From Tenacibaculum sp. 190130A14a (GTDB lineage Bacteria; Bacteroidota; Bacteroidia; Flavobacteriales; Flavobacteriaceae), in the NCBI RefSeq assembly GCF_964048965.1, contig NZ_OZ040189.1:3228501-3292500 (forward strand): DNA of 64,000 bases, given 5' to 3'. This document shows, piece after piece, positions 44,098 through 53,563 of this stretch. How positions within the stretch are numbered: the first letter of the stretch is position 1; every line of letters starts with the position of its first letter. A program made the position numbers and the translations under genes. The notes below the pieces were generated by a model. It made no database searches, was not told the origin of the DNA, and saw only the letters and a program-made list of their open reading frames with translations.

Positions 44098-44859
44098 TTA
44101 AATTGCCTTTACTATTTCTATAAAATCATTCACTTTTAAAGATGCTCCACCAATTAAACCTCCATCTACATCAGGCTTAGAAAATATCTCTTCTGCATTT
44201 GCAGGCTTAACACTTCCTCCATATAAAATAGAAGTTGCTTCTCCAATCTCATCTCCATATTCGTCTTTCAGTAAACTTCTAATAAACTTATGCATTTCTT
44301 GTGCTTGATCTGGAGTAGCAGTTTCTCCTGTACCTATAGCCCAAACGGGTTCATATGCCAAAACGATCTTTGAAAAACTATTCCCTTCTAAATGGAACAA
44401 TGCATTTTTAATTTGGTTTTCAACCACTTCAAAATGCTGGTTGTTTTTTCTATCTTCTAATTGCTCTCCAAAGCAGAAAATAGCTTCCATCCCTTTTCCT
44501 AAAACGGCGTCAACCTTTTTAGCTAATAATGTATCTGTTTCATTAAAATAAGTTCTTCTTTCAGAATGACCAACAATTACAGAGTTCACTTCAATATCAC
44601 TTAACATATCCACAGAGACCTCTCCTGTAAACGCACCACTCTTTTCATGAGATACATTTTGTGCTGCAACTTCAATCGCAGACTTTTTTGTTCTATTAAC
44701 AGCAGATCTTAAATTTACGAAACTTGGAGCTATAATCACTCTTGTATCTTCGTCTAATTTTACCTTTTTTAATTCTTTTTTTAAACCTTTTATTAATGAC
44801 TTCGCTTCACCTAGGTTTTTATTCATCTTCCAGTTACCTGCAACTATCTTGGTTCTCAC
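44098..44859 (-). CDS. tpiA: Triosephosphate isomerase
   Basis: 253 aa TIM barrel, interconverts dihydroxyacetone phosphate and glyceraldehyde-3-phosphate. Catalytic Asn/Lys in GNWKMNK (Asn9, Lys11), His in VGHSERR, Glu in AYEPVWAIGTG, phosphate loop SILYGGSVKP and GLIGGASLK. Full length. Directly abuts the ATL-like gene and follows a TlpA-like lipoprotein gene by 16 bp. Confidence 0.97.
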   Translation of the reverse strand: MRTKIVAGNWKMNKNLGEAKSLIKGLKKELKKVKLDEDTRVIIAPSFVNLRSAVNRTKKSAIEVAAQNVSHEKSGAFTGEVSVDMLSDIEVNSVIVGHSERRTYFNETDTLLAKKVDAVLGKGMEAIFCFGEQLEDRKNNQHFEVVENQIKNALFHLEGNSFSKIVLAYEPVWAIGTGETATPDQAQEMHKFIRSLLKDEYGDEIGEATSILYGGSVKPANAEEIFSKPDVDGGLIGGASLKVNDFIEIVKAI

Positions 44860-44875
44860 TAAAATATATTTCTTT

Positions 44876-45370
44876 TTATTGTTCTTTTAAAGCTTCTGCT
44901 AATCTAGGGTCTGTAGATTCAGACACATTTGATATAGAAGCTATACCTAATTCATTTAATACTGTATAGTAAGGAATATCTTCTATTCCTAAACTTTTAG
45001 CAAACCCTCCTTTTAAAGCAGAAGGCAAATAGTAATGATCTCCTTCAATATTAAAGAAACGATCTATACCATTTTTCCATTGTGGAATTGTTTTATCTAT
45101 AGATAAAAAGACAAATACCACATCTGGGTTTTCTTCTTTCAATTTTTTAACTTGAGGAATGCCCGATATACATTCTGCACACCACGATGCACAAACCTCA
45201 AACATAACCTTTTTTCCTTTATACTTTGCTAGAATTTCCTGAAATGTTATTGGACTTTCATCAATTGTTAAAAACTTTTCATTTAGAGCTTCTTCTGGAA
45301 AAGCCGTTGGTTTTTCTGTATTACACGAAACCATAAAAACGAACAATAAAAGTAATGTTATTCTACTCAT
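44876..45370 (-). CDS. TlpA-like thioredoxin lipoprotein, copy 1 (WCAEC)
   Basis: 164 aa, lipobox MVSC (Cys16). Thioredoxin-like fold with redox motif W-C-A-E-C in VCASWCAECISGIPQVK. First tens of residues share the P-T-x-F-x-E-x-A-L-x-x-x-F-L segment with the next two genes, so this is one of three tandem paralogs. It probably reduces or exchanges disulfides in the periplasm, with DsbD as a possible electron donor. Upstream of tpiA. Confidence 0.85.
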   Translation of the reverse strand: MSRITLLLLFVFMVSCNTEKPTAFPEEALNEKFLTIDESPITFQEILAKYKGKKVMFEVCASWCAECISGIPQVKKLKEENPDVVFVFLSIDKTIPQWKNGIDRFFNIEGDHYYLPSALKGGFAKSLGIEDIPYYTVLNELGIASISNVSESTDPRLAEALKEQ

Positions 45371-45412
45371 AATAAACAGTTTAAAATTATTGGTTAGTAT
45401 AGCTAATGTACG

Positions 45413-45904
45413 TTATTTTTTTAAGTTTTGTCTAATTAATTGATCTGTAGGTTTTGTTGCTTTGAATAACTGAATTGCTCCTTCTTTATTTACTATCAAG
45501 TATCTTGGTATCCAGTTTAAATTTAAAAAATCTCCAAAATCTCCCTTCCAACCTGATTTCATAAAATAATGTTCTCCTTCTAATGCTAGTCGTTCAATAC
45601 CATTTTTCCAACTTTCAACATCTCTATCTAAAGATAAATGCAAAAACACCACTTCTGAAAATTCATTCTTCAATTTTTTCTCTTCTGGTATTGCTTCTAT
45701 ACAATCACCGCACCAAGATGCCCATACATTAATTAATACCGTCTTCCCTTTGTAACTCTCTATAACATCTTTAAACTGAATAGATTTTCCTTCTAAATTC
45801 AAAAAAGTATCTCTCAGTGCTTTTTCTGAAAATGATGTTGGAGTTTCAAATGTACATCCTAGACAAAACAATATTATCAGAATTAAAAAAAGTACATTTT
45901 TCAT
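45413..45904 (-). CDS. TlpA-like thioredoxin lipoprotein, copy 2 (WCGDC)
   Basis: 163 aa, lipobox CLGC (Cys17). Redox motif W-C-G-D-C in NVWASWCGDCIEAIPEEK. Paralog of both neighbours: shares F-S-E-K-A-L, then the layout of a SLD strand, W-K-N-G-I-E-R and G-E-H-Y-F. The CxxC is intact, so it is probably active. Two bases separate it from copy 3. Confidence 0.85.
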   Translation of the reverse strand: MKNVLFLILIILFCLGCTFETPTSFSEKALRDTFLNLEGKSIQFKDVIESYKGKTVLINVWASWCGDCIEAIPEEKKLKNEFSEVVFLHLSLDRDVESWKNGIERLALEGEHYFMKSGWKGDFGDFLNLNWIPRYLIVNKEGAIQLFKATKPTDQLIRQNLKK

Positions 45905-45906
45905 GA

Positions 45907-46389
45907 TTATTTTATTTTCTGCTGAATAGTTTCTGTCAGCTTAGACGTTTTAAAAACCAAAATATTACCAGCTTTATCAACCACCAAAAATCTAGGAATC
46001 GTTTTTAACTTTAAAAATTGTCCGAGTGCCCCCTTTCCTTTTTTAGGAATATAATAATGATCTCCTTTTACTTTTAAAGACTCAAGGCCTCTTTTCCAGT
46101 CATGATAACTATGATCTACAGATAAGAAAATATAATCTACATCTTTATGCTTCTGTTGAAATTTTACTACATCATCAAAGCTATCTTGACTAATTGGACA
46201 ATAGCTTGCATACACTTGAATAAATTTCTTTCTCCCCGTATTATCTGCAAGTATATCTTTTAACAAAATATCTTCTCTGTCAACCGTTTGTAAGTTTTCA
46301 TTCAACGCATTTTCGCTAAAATTCTTAGGTTGAAAAACTGTACAGCTTGTAAATAAACAAACCATTAATAAAATTACTATTCTTTTCAT
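45907..46389 (-). CDS. TlpA-like lipoprotein, copy 3 (YCPIS, single Cys)
   Basis: 160 aa, lipobox FTSC (Cys16). The redox motif has become Y-C-P-I-S in VYASYCPISQDSF, keeping only the first Cys (CxxS), so it cannot do the standard dithiol cycle. Otherwise it follows the same layout (F-S-E-N-A-L, W-K-R-G-L-E, G-D-H-Y-Y-I-P). It may work as a monothiol or binding variant. The ABC permease gene lies 2 bp upstream, making one operon. Confidence 0.8.
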   Translation of the reverse strand: MKRIVILLMVCLFTSCTVFQPKNFSENALNENLQTVDREDILLKDILADNTGRKKFIQVYASYCPISQDSFDDVVKFQQKHKDVDYIFLSVDHSYHDWKRGLESLKVKGDHYYIPKKGKGALGQFLKLKTIPRFLVVDKAGNILVFKTSKLTETIQQKIK

Positions 46390-46391
46390 TT

Positions 46392-47468
46392 TTATTGAAG
46401 TCTAATTCTAGGATCTAACCAACTGTAAATTACATCAACTAAAATATTTATAATAATAAACAACGTTGCTACAACCAAAACACTCCCCATTATAACTGGT
46501 AAATCAAGCGTATTTAAAGAATTCACAATTTCCTTCCCAAGTCCATTCCAGTTAAATATGTACTCAACAAAAACTGCTCCTGCAAGCATGGACGCAAACC
46601 ATCCTGAAATTGCTGTTATCACCGGGTTTAAAGAATTCTTTAAAGCATGCTTTTGAATTACTTTAAACAAGGTTAAACCTTTAGCCTTTGCTGTACGGAT
46701 ATAATCTTGACTTAAAGTTTCTAACAATGAATTACGCATTAATTGTATTACTACTGCTAACGGACGGATTCCTAAAACTATTGCAGGTAATATTAAGTTT
46801 TTCCATTGCATATGAACTCCTTCACCAAAATTATCTACTTCATACAAACTTCCTGTCATTTCTAAACTTGTATACTTATGTAAAACAAATCCAAAAAACC
46901 AAGCAAATAAAATAGCAGAAAAAAATGAGGGTACACTCATTCCTAAGGTACTAATTACAGCAATAATTCTGTCAAAAACTGAATCTTTAAACAACGCAGA
47001 AAAAATTCCTAAAACAATCCCTAAGAACAGTGCTATGGTAATAGCAACAACCGCTAAAACGGCCGTATTTGGCAATGTTTCAGCAATCACTTCAGACACA
47101 CTTTTTCCATTTTTTTGAAAAGACTCTCTTAAATACGGAAATTTAATAACCAAATCTAAATCTCCCAAAGTAAATAATCTTTGTGCACTATACTTTTCTT
47201 CAGACAAAAAAGTGTAATCGCTCTCATCTTTACTGTGTAAAGAAATAGGAGATACATCATTCAAATAATATAAATACTGTGTAAATACAGGCTTATCAAA
47301 ACCATATTTCCTTCTAATATTTTGAAGTTGTTCTGTATCTTCTCTTTGGTCTAACATCATTCGTGCAGGATCACCAGGTAAAATATTAAACAGTAAAAAA
47401 ATTACTGTTACCACTCCAAAAAGAGTTAAAAATCCATAAAAGACTTTGCTTAATATATACTGAAACAT
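46392..47468 (-). CDS. ABC transporter permease, DppB/OppB type
   Basis: 358 aa from ATG 47468; the longer TTG start at 47477 falls within the promoter box, so I reject it. Binding-protein-dependent transport permease: N terminus FQYILSKVFYGFLTLFG with F-N-I-L-P-G-D-P-A-R, a ~100-residue extracytoplasmic insert, and the EAA-like loop YIRTAKAKGL. Six helices. No second permease, ATPases or binding protein here; standalone dppB-like genes occur in Bacteroidota. Confidence 0.9.
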   Translation of the reverse strand: MFQYILSKVFYGFLTLFGVVTVIFLLFNILPGDPARMMLDQREDTEQLQNIRRKYGFDKPVFTQYLYYLNDVSPISLHSKDESDYTFLSEEKYSAQRLFTLGDLDLVIKFPYLRESFQKNGKSVSEVIAETLPNTAVLAVVAITIALFLGIVLGIFSALFKDSVFDRIIAVISTLGMSVPSFFSAILFAWFFGFVLHKYTSLEMTGSLYEVDNFGEGVHMQWKNLILPAIVLGIRPLAVVIQLMRNSLLETLSQDYIRTAKAKGLTLFKVIQKHALKNSLNPVITAISGWFASMLAGAVFVEYIFNWNGLGKEIVNSLNTLDLPVIMGSVLVVATLFIIINILVDVIYSWLDPRIRLQ

Positions 47469-47474
47469 ATACAA

Positions 47475-47482
47475 CAAAGATA
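47475..47482 (-). promoter_or_regulatory. Promoter -7 box of the permease-tlpA-tpiA operon
   Basis: TAtcTTTG on the minus strand. It ends 7 bp before the ATG at 47468, so the transcript would be nearly leaderless or translation starts further in. Confidence 0.4.
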
Positions 47483-47503
47483 AAAGAAAGTGACAAAAAA
47501 GTG

Positions 47504-47511
47504 TACTTTTG
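47504..47511 (+). promoter_or_regulatory. pyrF promoter -7 box
   Basis: TActTTTG, perfect consensus, 20 bp upstream of the pyrF ATG. Confidence 0.45.
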
Positions 47512-47531
47512 CATAACTTTTACAACAACAA

Positions 47532-48341
47532 ATGACAACACAACAACTAGTTAACGAAATAAGAAAAAAGAAATCGTTTTTATGCATCGGATTAGATGTG
47601 GACTTAAACAAAATCCCACAACACCTATTGCAAGAGGAAGATCCTATTTTTTCTTTTAATAAGGCCATTATTGATGCTACTCATCACTTATGTGTAGCCT
47701 ACAAACCAAACACAGCTTTTTATGAAGCATATGGGATTAAAGGGTGGAAGTCTTTAGAAAAGACAATTAATTATCTAAACGAAAAGCATCCTGAAATATT
47801 TACTATTGCTGATGCAAAACGTGGAGATATTGGTAATACTTCCACCATGTATGCAAAAGCTTTTTTTGAAGACTTATCTTTTGATAGTGTTACTGTTGCT
47901 CCTTATATGGGAAAAGATTCTGTTGAACCTTTTTTAGCTTTCGAAGATAAACATACTATTATGTTAGCCTTAACATCAAACCAAGGTGCATTTGACTTCC
48001 AAACATTAACTGTAAATAACCAAGAACTATATAAAGAAGTTTTAAAAACTTCAAAAACTTGGAACAACTCTGAAAACTTAATGTATGTTGTGGGAGCAAC
48101 TAAAGCAGAATATCTTGCTGAGATTAGACAAATCATTCCTAATAACTTTTTATTAGTTCCTGGTGTTGGCGCTCAGGGAGGCAGCTTAACTGAAGTATGT
48201 AAATATGGTATGAATGATACTATTGGACTTCTTATCAATTCTTCTCGAGGAATTATTTATGCCTCAACAAAAGAAGATTTCGCCAAAGCAGCTGCTCATA
48301 AAGCGGAAGAATTACAAAAACAAATGCAAGCAATTTTATAA
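47532..48341 (+). CDS. pyrF: Orotidine 5'-phosphate decarboxylase
   Basis: 269 aa, the longer OMP decarboxylase subgroup. Active-site cluster [10 protein letters not shown] (Lys and Asp residues of the catalytic tetrad), N-terminal [11 protein letters not shown], and the phosphate loop VPGVGAQGG followed by [10 protein letters not shown]. It performs the last step of UMP synthesis. Monocistronic with a strong terminator. Confidence 0.95.
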   Translation: MTTQQLVNEIRKKKSFLCIGLDVDLNKIPQHLLQEEDPIFSFNKAIIDATHHLCVAYKPNTAFYEAYGIKGWKSLEKTINYLNEKHPEIFTIADAKRGDIGNTSTMYAKAFFEDLSFDSVTVAPYMGKDSVEPFLAFEDKHTIMLALTSNQGAFDFQTLTVNNQELYKEVLKTSKTWNNSENLMYVVGATKAEYLAEIRQIIPNNFLLVPGVGAQGGSLTEVCKYGMNDTIGLLINSSRGIIYASTKEDFAKAAAHKAEELQKQMQAIL

Positions 48342-48344
48342 AAG

Positions 48345-48378
48345 AAAAAATCGAGTAAGTTAACTTACTCGATTTTTT
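48345..48378. terminator. Bidirectional terminator
   Basis: aaaaaatcgagtaag, loop ttaa, cttactcgatttttt, between convergent pyrF and the susD gene. Confidence 0.85.
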
Positions 48379-48436
48379 TATGAAAAACAATTACATCATT
48401 AAATAATAATGATGCAATTGCTATTTTTTATTTTAC

Positions 48437-50071
48437 CTAGTTTTGATCACTTGGTGTAATATTTGGATTGGCATCGATTTCAGCTTGTGGAATCTTGAAA
48501 ATCCAGTCATTGTTTGTTGATGGCTTATCAACTTGGAAAGCACTTTGATAAAGTACAGCAGAAGCACCAGAACCACCATTAGCTGCATGGTCAATTCCTT
48601 CATCCCATCTGATCTTATCTGTATATCCAAATCCTTCTCCCCATAACTCTAAACGTCTTTGGAACTTAATTTGATCCATTAAGCTAGCTTGAGAATTAAA
48701 TACTGTTACATCAAAAGCACTATCTCTCTCTTCTCCAAGAGGTCTTAATGCAGCTTGAGCACCAGGTACATCATTCATCATAGCCTTTGCTTCAGCTTCG
48801 ATTAAGTACATTTCAGAAGTACGCATGTAAATAACATCATCTGGATCAATAGACCCCGGATTCTTGTTCTTTAATTTGAAGTGCATATATGGGTGTTGGT
48901 TAAATCTTGTAGTAATACCATATGTAGCATTGATTTCAGCACGTCTTGCATTGAAAGCCGCTAAACTAGTATAATTAGGATCATTACCAAAACCTCCTTG
49001 ACCATTAGCTGCTGAAGTATTTGTATTTGGTGCATCAATAATGAATACATCCTTTCTATAATCAGTAGCAGGAATTGCGTCTACTAATCTTTTATCTGCA
49101 ATCTTTGGATTGTTTCTAATTTGACTTCCGTTAAAAGTGTTACTAGCTAAGTAGAAATAAGAACGGAAGAAAGTAGTTTCTGCAGCAATTACATTACTAC
49201 CCCAAATAACTTCTGATAAATCATTTGTGTTAAATCCAGATTTCCAAGCAGCTTCATCCATTAATGGGAAACCTTGTCTTGCTAAAACAGCTTCAGAAGC
49301 CGCAGTAGCCCAATCTCCTTTAGATAATGCCCATCTTGCTTTTAAACCATGTGCTACATTAACATTTAATTGAGACTTGTGCTTAGCTGCACCAGTTGGT
49401 CTTGGAGTTGCAGATGCAAAAGCAGTAATTGCAGCATCAAGATCAGCACCAATTTGAGTATACACCTCTTCTACAGTAGCTCTAGGCCCAGTAGTTTGTG
49501 GCTTTAAAATAATTGGTACACCTGGATCTGTTGATGGGTTTCCAATTAAATAACCTTTAGCATAATGCTGGACTAATGATAATAAAGCATAAGCTCTATA
49601 TGTATAAGCTTGTCCTTCAACAGCACGTAAATCAGGAGTTGCAGCTAAACTACCTTCATTAACTTTTTCAATGATATAGTTTGCATGTAAAATTGTGTTA
49701 TAACGGTGATACCAAAGAATTTCATTTGTTAATGAAGTTGGTAACGTATGAGAGTTCCATTGCATCTCATCTCTCCATCCTAAGTTATTCGCACTTGCAG
49801 AGTGGATTAAATATCCCGCTAAATTATCTCCTAATGGCACCCAGTAGTGATTTCCAGCTCTTGCTGTATTACCTCCAGGGAAAACCGTTTGTGATTGTGA
49901 ATATAAAGTTCTGTGTACTCCATTTAATACTTTTTGCATATCCTCTACTGAAGATAACGCAATGGCTGGAGTAACCGCATCCGTCGGTGTAGTTTCTAAA
50001 AAGTCTTCTTTACAAGAGGCAAAGGAAGCAATAAAAACTACAATTAGTAATATTTTTATTTTATCTAACAT
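48437..50071 (-). CDS. RagB/SusD family nutrient-uptake lipoprotein
   Basis: 544 aa, lipobox FASC (Cys20) followed by K-E-D-F-L-E-T-T-P-T, the typical SusD start. Helical TPR-like scaffold with ARWALSKGDWATAA and AYTYRAYALLSLVQHYA, C-terminal IPQAEIDANPNI. It is the surface lid of the SusC barrel encoded 20 bp upstream. The substrate is not evident: no glycosidase, peptidase or anti-sigma gene is in the locus. Confidence 0.93.
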   Translation of the reverse strand: MLDKIKILLIVVFIASFASCKEDFLETTPTDAVTPAIALSSVEDMQKVLNGVHRTLYSQSQTVFPGGNTARAGNHYWVPLGDNLAGYLIHSASANNLGWRDEMQWNSHTLPTSLTNEILWYHRYNTILHANYIIEKVNEGSLAATPDLRAVEGQAYTYRAYALLSLVQHYAKGYLIGNPSTDPGVPIILKPQTTGPRATVEEVYTQIGADLDAAITAFASATPRPTGAAKHKSQLNVNVAHGLKARWALSKGDWATAASEAVLARQGFPLMDEAAWKSGFNTNDLSEVIWGSNVIAAETTFFRSYFYLASNTFNGSQIRNNPKIADKRLVDAIPATDYRKDVFIIDAPNTNTSAANGQGGFGNDPNYTSLAAFNARRAEINATYGITTRFNQHPYMHFKLKNKNPGSIDPDDVIYMRTSEMYLIEAEAKAMMNDVPGAQAALRPLGEERDSAFDVTVFNSQASLMDQIKFQRRLELWGEGFGYTDKIRWDEGIDHAANGGSGASAVLYQSAFQVDKPSTNNDWIFKIPQAEIDANPNITPSDQN

Positions 50072-50091
50072 AATTTGTTTGTTTTATCTTA

Positions 50092-53000
50092 TTAAAATGA
50101 AACATTTAATCCTACAGAAATAATTCTTGCTGGGTTAAAGTCATTACCTGCTGGAGTACCAGCTAAGTTATATTGTGGATCTAAACCTTTTCTCTTAGAC
50201 TTTAAGTATAAGTTCTCACCAGTAAGAGATACTCTTAAGTTATCAACTCCATACTTTTCTAATAATTTTTGATCAAACTCGTAACCAATACTTACGTTCT
50301 TTAATGCCCAGAAAGAAGCATCTGTTAAGAATCTATCAGAGTTAGCAACTACTAAATCAGTATTACCATTTTCTAATCTAGGAACATTAGTAATATCTCC
50401 TGGTTGTCTCCAAGCATTTAATAAATCTGGGTGAACAGCACGTCCGAAAGTTCCACTATGCATCATTGCAGAGTATCCACGATCTAAAATACTACCTCCG
50501 ATACCATAGTTAATTAAGAAATCTAAAGTAATTCCTTTATAGCTTAAGCTATTAGAAATAGATCCTAATAAATCTGGAATTGAAGAATCTCCTGTATATG
50601 CTCTCTCAGTATCTTGCCAATCGTTAGTAGTTTCAATGTTTCCATTTGCATCTCTAACTGGTACACTTTCTCCTGTAGCAGCATCAATTTCGTACTTATA
50701 GAATAACTGATCTCCATTATCTGGATCTACACCAGCAGTTCTAAATAAGAAGAAGTCAAATCTAGATCTTCCTTCAGCCCATCTTTTAGAACCATTGATA
50801 AATGGAGTTGGGATAAAAGTAATTTCATTTTTAAGAGTAGACGCTTGTAAAGTAACATCCCATTTGAAATCATCTTTCTTGAATAAGTGTCCTGTTAAAG
50901 CAACTTCCCATCCAGAGTTAAACATGTCTCCAATGTTATCTGGCTGTACATTAATACCAATACTTGCAGGAATTGGCACATCAAATAATAAGTCAGAAGA
51001 ATTACGCTTATAGTATTCTATAGACCCATCTAATAATCTATCAAATAATGTAAACTCAGCAGCAACATCGAAGTTTTCAATTGTTTCCCACTTTAAATTT
51101 AAGTTTCCTAAATCAGATAATACGAAAGCTCCATCAGCAGCATTTGAATTAAGTCCGAATCTTGCTTGGTATAAGAAGAAGTCTCCTAAATCATCGTTTC
51201 CAACCTCTCCCCAAGAAGCTCTAATCTTAAGTTTATCAATAAATGATACATTTTCCATAAACTTCTCTTCGTGTACATTCCAAGAAGCACCTACAGAGTA
51301 GAAGTTACCCCATCTAGAGTCTGGTCCGAATACAGAAGAAGCATCACGTCTGAAAGAAGCACTTAAGTAGTACTTTCCATCGAAGTTATAGTTTAATCTT
51401 GAGAAATATCCCTCAACAGATTTTTCGCTAGAAGAACCTCCTAAATCAACAATATTTGAAAAGTTTTCAAATTCGAAAATTCCAGCAGTAGATTGTACTG
51501 TAGCTAATCCGTTGTTTCCTGAGAATTTCCAGTTAAAACTTTCGTGTCCTAATGTTAATTCTACATTGTGCTTACCAAAATCTTTGTTATATGTTAAGAT
51601 TTGAGTGAAGTTTTGAATATCTCTTCTAAATCTTTCTTCACTATATCTACCATCTGGCTGTGCATCACCAATAATAGCGTTTTCATACTCTTTTTCGATT
51701 CCTTCATTGATATCTCTACCATAGTTTAATCTGAAACGTAAACCTTCCATGATTTTGAAATCTCCAAAGAATCTAAATCCGTACGTATTATCTCTATCTC
51801 TTTCATCATTTAATAAAAGTTCTTGTAATGCGTGACGTCCTTGGTTTGTAGGTCTAGATCCAATATTATATTGTGCAAATCCTTCTCCACTATCAAAAAC
51901 TGGGTTACCAGCAGCATCTCTTACGATATTACCATTTTGATCATTTACATATACTGGATAAATAGATCCAAGACCTTGTGCAAATCCAAATGGGTTTACA
52001 ATACTGTTAGCACCAGCAGAACTTGGTCCTACAGCTTCTGAAATAGTAACATTTGTACTACCTCCAATTTTGATGTTTTCATTTACATCGAAATCAGCGT
52101 TAATACGTGTAGTAAGTCTGTTGAATTTAGACTTTACAATATATCCTTCTTCGTCTAAGTAAGAAGCTGAGAAGAATACTCTATGCTTCTCTCCACCACC
52201 TGCAATATTAACATTGTAGTTAGTTCTAACTCCAGTACGCTCCATAGCATCAAACCAATTTAATGACTTGTAGATCACTTGAGCATTTGGGTTAATTTTA
52301 CCGTCTGTTCCAACGATTTGATCATTAGGAACATTAAAAGGATTGTATCCTAACTGATTGTAAATATTTGCTGAAGCAAAACTAGCACTTCCTCCACCAG
52401 CTGCAGAGTTCTTTAAAGCCTCCCACATTACTTCGTAATATTGTCCTGGAGTAACTCTTTCATATAATGGATTTGCACGAGATACAATACCTCCTTGAAC
52501 AGAAGCACTTACTTTAATATCTCCTCTTGTACCACTTTTAGTTGTAATAATTACAACTCCGTTTGCAGCTCTTGCTCCATAAAGAGATGTAGATGCTGCG
52601 TCTTTTAAAATAGTAAGAGATGCGATATCCTCTTGGTTAATGGTATTTAAAGCTCCTTCATACTGAATACCATCTACAATAAATAATGGATCAGAGCTAC
52701 CATTTAATGTTCCAACCCCACGAATAACAATACTTGGTGAAGAACCTGGTTGTCCGTTTGTAGAAGTAAACTGTACCCCTGTTGCTCTACCTTCAATTGC
52801 AGCAATAGGAGAAGTTACATTACGTGTAGCAAGGTCTTCTGCTCCTACAACACTTGCAGAACCAGTAAAAGCCTCTTTTGTTGTAGTACCATATGCTACT
52901 ACTACTACCTCGTCTAATAAGTTATCTTCTTCCATAACAACATTAATAGTTGAAGATAAACCTACTTTTCTTTCTACGGTTTTCATTCCTACGAAGCTAA

Positions 53001-53211
53001 AGACCAAAACATCTTCACTCTTAGCTTTAATAGAATACTTTCCATTAAAGTCCGTTTCGACTCCATTGCTCGTACCTTTAATAATTACATTCACTCCGGG
53101 TAACTCCCCAGATGCGTCACTAACAACCCCCGTAACGGTTCTTTCTTGCGCGAACATCGAGATGCTCATCAGCAGAAAAACTGCCAGTGACAAGTAGTTT
53201 TTTAAATTCAT
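50092..53211 (-). CDS. SusC/RagA family TonB-linked outer-membrane protein
   Basis: 1039 aa. Signal peptide (about 1-21), carboxypeptidase-like regulatory domain (about 24-100, GVVSDASGELPGVNVIIKGT with TDFNGKYSI), TonB plug (DEVVVVAYGTTTKEAFTGSA, then IRGVGTLNG and GARAANGVVIITTKSG), and a beta-barrel ending LNVSF with terminal Phe. No N-terminal secretin/STN domain, so not signalling to an anti-sigma factor. Forms the pedal-bin pair with the downstream SusD. Confidence 0.95.
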   Translation of the reverse strand: MNLKNYLSLAVFLLMSISMFAQERTVTGVVSDASGELPGVNVIIKGTSNGVETDFNGKYSIKAKSEDVLVFSFVGMKTVERKVGLSSTINVVMEEDNLLDEVVVVAYGTTTKEAFTGSASVVGAEDLATRNVTSPIAAIEGRATGVQFTSTNGQPGSSPSIVIRGVGTLNGSSDPLFIVDGIQYEGALNTINQEDIASLTILKDAASTSLYGARAANGVVIITTKSGTRGDIKVSASVQGGIVSRANPLYERVTPGQYYEVMWEALKNSAAGGGSASFASANIYNQLGYNPFNVPNDQIVGTDGKINPNAQVIYKSLNWFDAMERTGVRTNYNVNIAGGGEKHRVFFSASYLDEEGYIVKSKFNRLTTRINADFDVNENIKIGGSTNVTISEAVGPSSAGANSIVNPFGFAQGLGSIYPVYVNDQNGNIVRDAAGNPVFDSGEGFAQYNIGSRPTNQGRHALQELLLNDERDRDNTYGFRFFGDFKIMEGLRFRLNYGRDINEGIEKEYENAIIGDAQPDGRYSEERFRRDIQNFTQILTYNKDFGKHNVELTLGHESFNWKFSGNNGLATVQSTAGIFEFENFSNIVDLGGSSSEKSVEGYFSRLNYNFDGKYYLSASFRRDASSVFGPDSRWGNFYSVGASWNVHEEKFMENVSFIDKLKIRASWGEVGNDDLGDFFLYQARFGLNSNAADGAFVLSDLGNLNLKWETIENFDVAAEFTLFDRLLDGSIEYYKRNSSDLLFDVPIPASIGINVQPDNIGDMFNSGWEVALTGHLFKKDDFKWDVTLQASTLKNEITFIPTPFINGSKRWAEGRSRFDFFLFRTAGVDPDNGDQLFYKYEIDAATGESVPVRDANGNIETTNDWQDTERAYTGDSSIPDLLGSISNSLSYKGITLDFLINYGIGGSILDRGYSAMMHSGTFGRAVHPDLLNAWRQPGDITNVPRLENGNTDLVVANSDRFLTDASFWALKNVSIGYEFDQKLLEKYGVDNLRVSLTGENLYLKSKRKGLDPQYNLAGTPAGNDFNPARIISVGLNVSF

Positions 53212-53563
53212 AAATTATAGTTTTAGTTTTTAGATTTTAGGGCTACTAAACCCTTAATTAAATTTAAAAGTATAAAAAAATCAATAGTAAACAAACAAGA
53301 CGTTAATAAAGATTTAAAAATTAACATCTTTAATTTTTTTTATCACATTTTTAACATAAAAAAGGGGTTTTCCTCTTAAATTTTAACATAATTAACTTAA
53401 ATTTAGTCATCCTAAATTAGTATTACACCTTCAGCCAACACTAAAAAACCATGCATTTTTATTAGCTCTTTTAACTAACCAAAATTCACTCATTTTTTTA
53501 TACGTTTGTAACTTAAAATAGCTCTTAAATAGGCTCTCATTATTTTGTTTATCCATACCCTTT
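53212..53563. other. 352-bp gap without gene
   Basis: Divergent intergenic region between the susC gene and the BtuF-like gene. Very AT-rich; no ORF, no hairpin terminator and no cobalamin-riboswitch-like boxes seen. TAcgTTTG at 53501-53508 may be a plus-strand -7 box, 56 bp before the BtuF-like ATG. The susC promoter was not identified. Confidence 0.4.

Noticed and set aside
53212..53563. Possible cobalamin riboswitch upstream of the BtuF-like gene
   Set aside because: No B12-box-like conserved sequence or obvious multi-stem element was seen in this AT-rich gap.
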